NCBI GenBank assembly: GCA_916613615.1
Contig: OU744736.1
Location: forward strand, 13,527,724-13,591,723
Direction: 5' to 3'
Length of the DNA stretch: 64,000 nt
DNA from: Steromphala cineraria
Lineage: Eukaryota; Mollusca; Gastropoda; Trochida; Trochidae
Of the stretch, positions 33,175-42,175 are shown piece by piece. Numbering within the stretch: the stretch's first letter is position 1; the number at the start of each line of letters is the position of its first letter. The notes beneath the pieces are model-generated. The model was not told the DNA's origin. It was given only the letters and a program-made list of their open reading frames with translations, and made no database searches. The translations under genes were made by a program, and so were the position numbers.

Positions 33175-34651
33175 CTAGACTTATCGTAGACACTGATTTC
33201 TTGAGAACCAAAGCTTGGCAGGTAACGGGCTAATGAATGGACGCCAGCTCGAGCTTTCTTATTGGCTAAACCGAAAACAAAATTCCATACGTCTCTTGGG
33301 TACAGATCACAAAGGGTTATCCCTGCAAGACAAAATCCGTCTTCCGGTCTAACCGTTTTCAGTTTCTCCAAAACCTTTTTTGCGTTCACTTGTAAAGTCT
33401 TTGAGAATGAATTAACCCGTTCCGGAACCTCCCCTTTAAAACAAACCGGTTCCCGAGTGATAGTTTTGAATCCAAAGAATATTTGTGAGTATTCTTTAAC
33501 TGCGTTCAAGATAACGGAAGGCACGTTTTCCTCTTGAATGTTGAACGGCTGGAGGTAAATGACGCGGTGGGTTTTGATTGGACAGACCGTTGAAGCTGTG
33601 ACGTATTGCAGAAAGGTTTGCCCCGCCTCACTGTGGTTACTTAGCCAATCATGTGCGCCCGGGTCGTCGATTCCTGAAAAGCTGGTAGTATCTGTAAAAG
33701 AGACTTCATTTATAAATATGTATTTAAGCTTGTAAATAAGTTATCGTTGAATATGACCGTCCACATTCGGGGAAATTTGACAACATTTAATTAACATTTG
33801 ATTATAATTGTTTAATCTAATATTAACGTCCAACTGCACCCTGTCTCAGGGTACGAACGTTACGCTAAATCCACTAATCTGTATCCTGGGTTCAGAAGCT
33901 TGATTCGCTCGCGCGGCCTGACTTGGGATATAGCCAATCAAATTCTCGCTACCTTCTCGATAAAATTTCAACGAGAAATGATTTGATTGGCATAGCATAA
34001 AACTGAGCTTTATACACAACACCACGTGCCACTCATACACTTGGTTGCTACGTTGAACACTCAACTACACTCATTGATGAATGACACGTGGCGAACATTA
34101 ACCTCAACTAGAAAGTGTTTAACTCGTAAAAATAGATGTTTACCATAGAAACCAATAAATATATAATTGAAAGGAAGTTTAAACCCCCAAAGGCACAGCT
34201 ACATGATATGAAGAGGATATATACCAAATTTGGTGAAGATTGGTCAAGTAGTTTCAGAGTGATGCTTCGGAAACTTACCCTACCCTTCAAAATGACAAAG
34301 TCAAAACTGTTGCCATGGAAACCAAACGAAAAAAATGTAGAGAAGTTAAAACCTGTTGAAGGCACATCTACATGATATGAAGAGGATGTATACCAAATTT
34401 GGTGAAATTTGGTCAAGTAGTTTCAGAGTTATGCTCCGGAAACGAAATGGGAACGCCAACGCCGACGTAGACGCGGACGGGAACTGAGCCAAACCAACGT
34501 GCATGCCGACCCTACGGGTGGAGACATAATAATCGCAACTACCTGGTACAAAGAAAGGAAGAAGCTTGGTCGAGTCGATATCTGTGTCATATCTTTCACC
34601 ATATTTTAACTCGTATCCCTCAAACTTTCCCCGCTCATTGCCGTCATCCAT
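33175..34651 (-). CDS. AMZ: archaemetzincin-like protein, two exons, catalytic part not found (partial or pseudogene)
   Basis: Exon A is 34651-34543 (ATG at 34651, right after a GTTTGCAG acceptor, so an upstream exon exists). Exon B is 33691-33175 with donor GTAAGTA. Phases fit and the joined frame runs 208 residues. The match to archaemetzincins AMZ1/AMZ2 (zinc metallopeptidases) rests on EDGFCLAGITLCDLYPRD, VWNFVFGLANKKARAGVHSL and ARYLPSF, the conserved stretch preceding the active site. An earlier DDPGAHDWLSNHSEA segment also has the family look. The defining HExxHxxGxxH zinc site should follow in the next exon. None was found on the minus strand down to MRPS21, and a LINE fragment and repeats occupy that space. 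Whether the gene is broken or misassembled is not decidable here. Confidence 0.82.
33837..33990. mobile_element. diverged partial copy of the 10591-10766 MITE, in AMZ intron
   Basis: It starts CACCCTGTCTCAGGGTACGA and continues CGTTACGCTAAATCCACTAA, matching the complement of the element at 10591-10766 for about 140 bp including GGGATATAGCCAATCAAAT. The far end has drifted and no second terminal repeat is seen. Confidence 0.7.
34110..34532. mobile_element. small tandem-repeat element related to the Helentron-like set, in AMZ intron
   Basis: Two to three units of about 170-190 bp share GGCACAGCTACATGATATGA, ACCAAATTTGGTGAAGATTG, TCAAGTAGTTTCAGAGTTAT and GTTGCCATGGAAACCAAACG. It ends in an ACGCCAACGCCGACGTAGAC run and GGGTGGAGACATAAT. 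It shares the ACCAAATTT and TATGCTCCGGAAACGA modules with the 162-bp array at 19347-20278. Confidence 0.6.
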
Positions 34652-35389
34652 CTGCAAACAAACAAAATTTTGATCAATCTCATTAAAATGATATTTTAAC
34701 TGCTTCACTACGTTACGTAGCGTAGTGTAGCAAATAGATCGTATATTTTAATAAGATTGAATTTTGATCACATTTTTTAAGCATAAAGGAAAGGGGTACG
34801 TGTTAGCTTATAGCCATATATATTTATAGCTTATAGCAACTTCTCGTGGTGAGGGATGTTATGGTCACTGGAGAAGCGTGGTCAGGATAGTGACTATACA
34901 CACGTTGTGACTCTGCAACTGGTCTGCTTCACAAGGACTCTGACTAGCTGTAGGTTGGGATCAGGCAACAACTCTGAGTTCAGACACTCTGAATCAGACA
35001 GACTTTGGCGCATGCAAGAAAGATAGAAGACGGAGGATGGTCAATCAGCCGCTGTCCAAACTCAACTGAACCTTTAATCATGAGGTCCGATATTTAAAGA
35101 TGGTTTGTCCTTGACGGCTAGCTGGAGCTCGTTACTTCCCCCTTAAGACATATGTTTTTCCAATTACCATGTTCATCTCCTGACTTCCACGTAAATATAG
35201 TATGACATAACCCTGAACTCTCGACTCTGCCTCGTGGGATGTCCGAAAACAACTTCAAAGGAACTTATAATTACTGGACACGATTTCATGTTATACTGTT
35301 TCATGGAGCATGCTTTTGCTCTCTTCAACCGGCAATCTGGCCGAAACTGACCTCGGATTTCCTACACAAACAAGTTGTTCACTAGCGGA
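34652..35389. other. AMZ 5' flank, nothing recognised
   Basis: An upstream archaemetzincin exon or its 5' UTR is expected here because the exon at 34651 begins at a splice acceptor. None could be identified with confidence. Confidence 0.35.
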
Positions 35390-35555
35390 TCCAGGGGTGG
35401 GGGGGGGTTGTCCAGGGGGTCCTGACCCCCCCTTTTCAACACCCGCCCCCTTTCAAATCCATGTATAAGGGGTCGTGGACCCCCCCCCCCCCCCCACTGA
35501 GTGGAGAAAAATTATTTTGGGACCCCCCCTTTCAAAAATCCTGGATCCGCCCTTG
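35390..35555. mobile_element. 166-bp hAT-like MITE with G/C homopolymer runs
   Basis: Inverted ends CACTAGCGGATCCAGG and (inward from the right) CAAGGGCGGATCCAGG are flanked by TTGTT on both sides (35385-35389, 35556-35560). The interior has a run of 9 G and a run of more than 10 C. Confidence 0.6.
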
Positions 35556-36266
35556 TTGTTTACTTGCTTTCTACAGATTGCAATCATTAGGCTTTACCTC
35601 TCTTTCACCTCAAAGTGACCAATATATTTTTACAGTTTTAAAAATAAAACTATCTTCTAACAATACCATGCAGTTTGATGATGAGTTGACTTCAGATCTC
35701 TTAGTAAAAGCCATGATTAAGCTATCACCAAATTAAACAAAATCAACAAAAATTAATAAATATCTTTATTATACATCTCACTATCTAACTGTCATACTGT
35801 CAAGTTCTGTTCCTTGTTTGTGTATTAATTATACGCCAAGTAAGTCAGTGTGCGCTTGACTTATTACTGTAAACAATAGCAATAGCCTGACCAGTAAGGG
35901 CGATGTGATGTGGCAGGTTGTGATTGGCTGAAAGAAGTTTAATTTTCACCACTTAAAATATGACGTTTGTTTTCAAAGCCATTAAATGACTGTTTTCGCA
36001 TGTTTTTGAACAAGCAAAGTATCGATGTTGTCTAATCATATCCTTTTGAATTCATATCTGCATTGTGTACCCCCTCGGGGTTATCTGTTGTTTAACACCT
36101 TCAATGGTCTGTTTTCACAACTAACAACCTCTCCCAGAATGGGCCGGGCTAGATGGCGGGAGGAAGGTGTTGTTCCCGACTCAGCTAACAATTTGACTAA
36201 ATTTAAGCTGTCTAAGATAACTTAGAGTGACGATGATGGTAAGAAGAACTTCTTCAAGCAAACAAC

Positions 36267-37346
36267 ATGCCACACTCGAAGAAAAACAAGAAAAGGAAAA
36301 CTAAATCTTCTTCCTCCACGAGTGCAAACGAGTCAACAGATTCGATATCGAATGACACGTATGAGTCGGACAAGCTGAACACATCACAAGACAACATGCA
36401 AAGCACGGGTAACATCGTTCGTGAGTCGGTGGAACTGCTAAATGCACAAGGTAATATGGCACAAAATATGTACAATCCACATGTTCATGGTATGCATTAC
36501 CCACATGTTATGCCCCCTCAGCCCGATAGAGACAGTTTGTTAATGGCGAAGTTAACGTCTATTGAACATAAACTCGGCAAATTGGACACTATTGAATGTG
36601 ACATCTCATCCATCAAAACTAACATTGCTAGACTTCAGCTAAAAGTTGCCGAGTTCGATGCTGTGAAAACCAAAGTTAATGACATTGAGGATAATATCTC
36701 ATTTGTTGAGAAAAAGTTTGAAGATTTTAAAAATGACAAAACCAAAATGGAAAGGGATATTTCGGAGGTAAAGCATAGGGTGACAGATCAGAATGTTTCC
36801 ATAGAAAGCCTTAAACTTGAAACTTTGCAGCTGAGGGAGTATGTTATTGACCAGAGGTGCAGGTCAATGAGGGACAACCTCATATTTACTAACATTCCTG
36901 AGACTGAGCCTGCACCCACACTTGAGCACTGCGAGGCTAAACTCAAGGACTTCATTTAAGAACACTTGGATATTGACAGCTCCAATATGAGCTTTAAACG
37001 TGTGCACCGAATAGGCAAGCAGTACACCACACCCGGAGGATCTAGTCCCCGACCCCGAGCTATGATAGCCAAGTTTGTCTACACCAGGGAGAGGGACAGA
37101 GTCAAAGCAGCAGCCCGGAGATTGAAAGGTAAACCTTATGCAATTATGGAGCAGTTCCCTGAAGAGATTGGATCTTATCGACGAGAGGTATTGGTTCCTT
37201 TAATGAAGGAGGCTCGAAGTAAGAACAAAAAAGCTTACATCTCAGTCGATAAACTCTATGTGAATAATGTGCTCCAGCATGTGCCTACACCAACCCCGTA
37301 CCGTGCACCCTCCCAAGAGACCCATGCAAAGACCCCCAGGAGGTAG
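36267..37346 (+). pseudogene. LINE ORF1 (L1-type RNA-binding protein) with one in-frame stop
   Basis: Two open pieces in the same frame (36267-36956 and 36960-37346) are separated only by TAA at 36957-36959. Residues 1-30 are Lys/Ser-rich, about 85-205 form a coiled coil (heptads such as LTSIEHKLGKLDTIECDISS), and RSMRDNLIFTNIPE begins the RRM-like and C-terminal domains (VHRIGKQ, PRAMIAKFVYTRERDRV). This is the Transposase_22 architecture of L1 ORF1p, a trimeric nucleic-acid chaperone. The single stop is the only lesion seen. Confidence 0.8.
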
Positions 37347-38698
37347 GGGTGTGCTGGTGGACACGAGCACACACTATCGGTAGACAGTGTGACTCATATA
37401 GCATGTTCCGCTAAACCTCATGACTTTCAAACTGGTGTGGATGAAAACTCTACATTTAACAAACAATCTCCTCACACAATTAACATTAATAATTATTGTC
37501 AGTTTTACCACGATAGAACACCCTATGACCATGATAAACCTTTTGATGAAGTGAAAATTCAAACAAGGTTTACTAAAACCAATTTTGTGCGTGAAAATAA
37601 GAATCCTCTGATGGAAAATAGAAAATATATTGAAAGCCGAAATGATAAATGTCAAAATATCTCATATACTATACAATCATGTTATTCTCATTATACATGC
37701 TATGATAAACAAAATACATCAATAAATCTCAATTATAACATTGCAGACCCCACTGTGAAGAAGATGCCTTTGCTAGCAAATCTAAATGAAAACTATTCTA
37801 ACTTCACTTCACCACTATCAACTATACCACAACACATAGAGGTCTGTAAACAAAGCATTGCTGTTATTAACACTGCTTATCCGTCTTTAACTGGTAATGT
37901 CACTAAGATTGCTGAAGTAAAAGCTCCAAATGTAACAGAAAGAATATCCCCTTATGAAATTCACCCTGATGTATCCATTTCCCAATCTATTGACACTAAT
38001 GTTGCTGTTTATGTACATGCTGATGAAAAGCAGCCTGATACTATTCAGACAAAACACATACAAGATAATAGACATGCTTTTGTACAAGTTAATGTTAATG
38101 ATGTAAATAATTCATATGTTGATGCTGGTAATGATGGTGATAATAACAAGACACTTGTCTTTAGTGTCGAGGCTGATGAACAACTTATTTATACTGATGC
38201 TTATGTGAAAAATGACAATACTAATGTTGCTGCTGAAGTTCACATTACTGAAGATCACTTTATTGAACCCGTCCTGTCAAACAACAAATGTCAGCCTGAT
38301 CTCATTGGTGCTAAAGCAAACCATCCTAGAGCAAATGTTGTGTCTAAAGCCTAGTTTACATGCAAGCGTTTGACCCTGGGTCAAAATTGCCCCTGGGGTC
38401 AAATTTAACTCCCGGGGGCAAATTTTCTCATATAAACACCATTTGACCCTGGGGCAAATTTTGCCCTAGGGTTAAATTTGACCCATCTCATGAGGTAGAT
38501 CAAATTCACTTTACCCCAGGGTCAAATTTGCCCCCGGGGGCAAAACCTGCATATAAACGGTTTTTAGACTTTTTACCCTATGCTAAAATGAATACATGAA
38601 CACCCCTTTCAGAAGTGGACACCTCCCATCTATAAATAGATCACATGCAATAGTTTCCCGCCTCTTTCACTTCACTTTTGAAAGCAAACCGATACAAC

Positions 38699-39709
38699 AT
38701 GCCACCAAAAAAGCGAGCGAGGGGTAATTCGTGGGTTGATGATGAGACTGAATGTCTTTTGAGTATCTGGGAAGAATTGCACGTACAGGCACATCTAGAC
38801 AGTCCCACTAAAGCTGACAGCACGGTGTATAATAGAATTAGCAAGGAAATGAAGGAGAAAGGTTTTGAGAAATCTGCTGTTCAATGTAAAGAGCGAATGA
38901 AGTACCTGAGAAAGAGTTACAGGCAGTGTAGAGATAAACTTAAAAGAAGTGGTCATGCACGAAAACTCTGCAAATTCTATGCCAAACTGAATCAGATATT
39001 CGAAACACGGCCAGCAACATCGCCAGGAAAAGTCCTACAGAGCCTGGCCAACCAGCTTGAAGTCGCTGACAGAGACATCTCTGATTCTGAGTCTCTTGGT
39101 GTAGAACCGTTTCAAAATGATGAAGATCTTGCCTTACAAATTGATGACGAGCTAGACGAATCAGTTGATCAAGGCAATAAAGATGAAAATGAAACAAATG
39201 TGCGAAAAGATCTAATTAATGACAGAAACGAAGAAAAGAAACAACAGAAGCCTGAAAAGGCAAAACAAAGGAAGAGTAGGGTAGAAACATCTTTGGAACT
39301 AGTGATGGATAAATTCACCAAGTCTAACGAAGCAATAGAATCGAAACAGTTGGATATTGAGAAGAAACGGATAGACCTAGAACTTAAGAAGCTCGAAGAC
39401 GAAGCTAATAAGAGAGAATATGAAATTAAGAAGATGGAGAGAGAAGAGAAACAGAGAAGTGCTGACAGAGATCACCAGCTGCGAATGATGGAAATGATCA
39501 TTAACAGCCGTCAACTTCCACAAGCTCATAATTCTGGTCAGTTGCGTTCCTATGATTCGGTCTTCCCGAACACAACATCGCCTGAAGGGAGACGTGTACC
39601 AGCTGATGATGCTAACTTACAAGATAACATCTACCCCTCTACCAGTCAAAGACGTCCACGAGGATCTGTGTCACGTGACCAAGATGGAAGCACTTACTAC
39701 AACATGTAA
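38699..39709 (+). CDS. Harbinger-associated Myb/SANT-like DNA-binding protein
   Basis: It is 336 residues from ATG 38699. The longer frame to 38678 begins with TTG and is not used. Residues about 10-105 form a Myb/SANT-like trihelix domain (SWVDDETECLLSIWEEL, VYNRISKEMKEKGF, QCKERMKYLRKSYRQ). The middle is acidic. About 200-280 is a charged coiled coil (KQLDIEKKRIDLELKKLEDE, KKMEREEKQRSADRDHQLRM). In PIF/Harbinger transposons this partner protein carries the transposase to the nucleus and to the transposon ends. The frame is uninterrupted. It lies within the transposon, convergent with the transposase gene. Confidence 0.88.
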   Translation: MPPKKRARGNSWVDDETECLLSIWEELHVQAHLDSPTKADSTVYNRISKEMKEKGFEKSAVQCKERMKYLRKSYRQCRDKLKRSGHARKLCKFYAKLNQIFETRPATSPGKVLQSLANQLEVADRDISDSESLGVEPFQNDEDLALQIDDELDESVDQGNKDENETNVRKDLINDRNEEKKQQKPEKAKQRKSRVETSLELVMDKFTKSNEAIESKQLDIEKKRIDLELKKLEDEANKREYEIKKMEREEKQRSADRDHQLRMMEMIINSRQLPQAHNSGQLRSYDSVFPNTTSPEGRRVPADDANLQDNIYPSTSQRRPRGSVSRDQDGSTYYNM

Positions 39710-40375
39710 TATGTACCTTCCATGACATTTGGTTTCATATTTTTGTAACAACAGCAGCATAATTTCTTCAGCGTTCTGTTTGGTAAATTTGTTTTAATGT
39801 TCAATTTATGTTCCTTTAACTTCAGTAACTATTAAGTTCATCGTTGTACATTCTCATTGAATATGATCGAAACTTTCATGCTCAGAACGCAGCAAGTAAT
39901 GAGTTTATGTTTGACAGCGGAGTTGAGTTTTAATGTATATTTGAACTGCTTTAATTGAGATGGATCATTGTTGAAAGGGTTCCAGCACTACGTGTCTAAT
40001 TTTTTGCAAACTTTTTGTTGATAGCATTAATGTTACTCCATGACCATGTGGACATTTCCCAGTTTTGTTCTTTTGTCTAAAATATGTGTCTTGAATAACC
40101 ATATCAAACGACATGTTTAATAGAAATAAAAGAGACTTGTTTCAATTAAATGCTTTAATTTCAAGTTAATAAAATGATTAAACAGAATATTGACTTTTCC
40201 TTTTGTGTTAAACAAATTAGTTGAAATTATAATGCATTTAATGAACAGCTTTTAGCAAATGATAAATAATCTACCACTCAGTAAACAAGACATAATTGTG
40301 GCAAACACCAACAAGTTTGATGACATATCTTGACCGTTTATGCCAGAGTATTACAGCATGATCTAATAGAAACAG

Positions 40376-41554
40376 TTACTCGTAGGTTCTTTCTCTAGCA
40401 AATTGTAATGTCAGGGCTCTGCGAACAGCAACGCCACTCAGGTCTTGGTTGACGTGCTGAATATTCTGTTGACCAATTTCATTCTCAGCAATGCCATCAA
40501 GCCAGTTTGGTTCAAACTGCTCATTCTCTGTTTCACAAATATTGTGTAATGCAACAGCAGCTGCAGTCAGAGTTGGAACGAAATTGACATCAACATCAAT
40601 CCGCTTCAGGAATCGTCTCCAGCGTCCTTTAAAACGACCAAATGTGTTCTCGATTGTCATTCTGGCGCTACTGAGTCTGTAATTGAAATATGACTCCTCG
40701 GTTCCAAGGTTTGCTCTGTTGCTGTATGGCTTCAACAGCCATGGACACATAGGATATGCAGGGTCGCCAATAAGAATGACAGGCATGTCAACCTTCTCAT
40801 CATCAATACCAACTTCAACATTCCACTCGGGAGAGTTAGGCAGAAGTTGCTCTGCTGATGCTCGCAAGGCAGAGTTAGCAAAGACACGTGCATCATGCAC
40901 GCGGCCAGGCCAACCAACACATATATCTGTGAATCTGTATCTGTCATCACACACAGCTTGCATTATTATGGAATACCACCCTTTTCTATTCACATAATCT
41001 GAATGACACACTTTCGGTCCTATGATTGGTATGTGTGTTGCATCGATTGCTCCAGCGCAATTAGGGAACCTCCATTTCAAGGCAAAGCCTGAAACAACAT
41101 CTTTGAGCTCAGCATCTTTTGGAAATTTTACCACCAATGGGAAGATGTGCGTGTTGATTGCTTCACAGACTTCGTGAATGATAACACACACAGTAGATTT
41201 ATGTATCCCAAAGAGATTGCCCACAGTGCGATATTCTACATTAGTAGCCAAAAAATACAGTGTAACAGCAACCCTGTGTTCTACAGTCAAACTCTCTCTA
41301 ACACATGAGTCACTTGTAAGGTAGGGTCGCAGCTGAGTGCACACAGAGTCAAACATGTGCTTTGAGATTCTGAAGTTTTCCTTCCACTGAGTGTCATCAA
41401 AGCATTGCAAAGCAATATGACTCCACCAGTGCCTGCTTCTTTCCTTCATCCAGAGTCTCCTGTCTCTTAAGACAGATCCAGTCAAAGCAAATACGATGCA
41501 TTGAGGAAATCGCTGTCGCTTTCGTTTCCTGTACAGAGGTCTGTAGCTGTCCAT
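40376..41554 (-). CDS. PIF/Harbinger transposase (DDE_Tnp_4 / HARBI1 family), intact
   Basis: It is 392 residues if translation starts at the MDSYRPLYRKRKR methionine (41554). A start at 41596 would add 14. The frame also runs past the transposon end, so the first methionine of the open frame (41734) is not credible. A helix-turn-helix is seen at VEYRTVGNLFGIHKSTV. The catalytic residues are in place: D in NCAGAIDATHIPIIG, D in VILIGDPAYPMCPW, E in SARMTIENTFGRFKGRW. It performs cut-and-paste transposition into TWA-type targets. No stop or frameshift is seen, so the element may be or recently have been active. Confidence 0.93.
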   Translation of the reverse strand: MDSYRPLYRKRKRQRFPQCIVFALTGSVLRDRRLWMKERSRHWWSHIALQCFDDTQWKENFRISKHMFDSVCTQLRPYLTSDSCVRESLTVEHRVAVTLYFLATNVEYRTVGNLFGIHKSTVCVIIHEVCEAINTHIFPLVVKFPKDAELKDVVSGFALKWRFPNCAGAIDATHIPIIGPKVCHSDYVNRKGWYSIIMQAVCDDRYRFTDICVGWPGRVHDARVFANSALRASAEQLLPNSPEWNVEVGIDDEKVDMPVILIGDPAYPMCPWLLKPYSNRANLGTEESYFNYRLSSARMTIENTFGRFKGRWRRFLKRIDVDVNFVPTLTAAAVALHNICETENEQFEPNWLDGIAENEIGQQNIQHVNQDLSGVAVRRALTLQFARERTYE

Positions 41555-41817
41555 AGTTAAATCACAACTGAATAAATCTTCAAATATCCTGTGCATATAA
41601 ACGATCTGTATCGATAATGATTTGACCCTGGGGGGCAAAATTAACCCCGGGGGTATTTTTAACCCGGGGTCAAAAGAGTGCATATAAACAAGGCTTAATG
41701 CAATCAGTAGTATTGTTAATGTTGATGCTGACAATGATCATGTTGATGCTGTTATTGGTAGTGTAGATGATAATTGTGTTGATGATGTTGATGATGTTAA
41801 TGAAAATAATGTTCATG

Positions 41818-41940
41818 ATGATGATGTAATGATGATGATTATGTTGATGATGATGATGATTATGTTGATGATGATTATCATGATGATGATGATGATTATG
41901 TTGATGATGATGATTATGTTGATGATGATGATGATTATAT

Positions 41941-41975
<35 letters not shown>

Positions 41976-41978
41976 ATC

Positions 41979-42011
<33 letters not shown>

Positions 42012-42015
42012 ATAT

Positions 42016-42056
<41 letters not shown>

Positions 42057-42105
42057 ATATTGATGATGATGATGATGATCATCATGATCATGGTGATGAC
42101 TATAT

Positions 42106-42143
<38 letters not shown>

Positions 42144-42175
42144 ATATTGATGATGATGATGATGATGATCATGAT
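41818..42175. repeat. (GAT)n/(ATGATGATGATT) microsatellite within LINE ORF2
   Basis: About 360 bp of GATGAT with regular TTATGTTGATGATG and TTATATTGATGATG interruptions. It lies between the Asn-rich N-terminal part of ORF2 and the endonuclease. It is open in several frames (poly-Asp, poly-Met, poly-Ile/His), so frames at 41670-42194 are artefacts. The frame entering it differs from the frame leaving it, so length change here has shifted ORF2. Confidence 0.95.

Larger units (their letters stand above)
38348..41695. mobile_element. PIF/Harbinger DNA transposon, apparently complete, TAA target duplication
   Basis: Imperfect terminal inverted repeats AGCCTAGTTTACATGC (left) and AGCCTTGTTTATATGC (right, inward) continue about 45 bp. 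TAA lies directly outside both (38345-38347, 41696-41698), the 3-bp target type of this superfamily. Two intact ORFs converge inside: a Myb-like DNA-binding protein (plus) and a DDE transposase (minus). That is the standard two-gene layout. Subterminal regions hold repeated TTTGACCCTGGGTCAAA-like palindromes. It splits ORF2 of the surrounding LINE. Confidence 0.93.

Noticed and set aside
41555..41734. Extra 60 N-terminal residues of the Harbinger transposase frame
   Set aside because: This part reads through the terminal inverted repeat into the surrounding LINE, so it cannot belong to the transposon gene.
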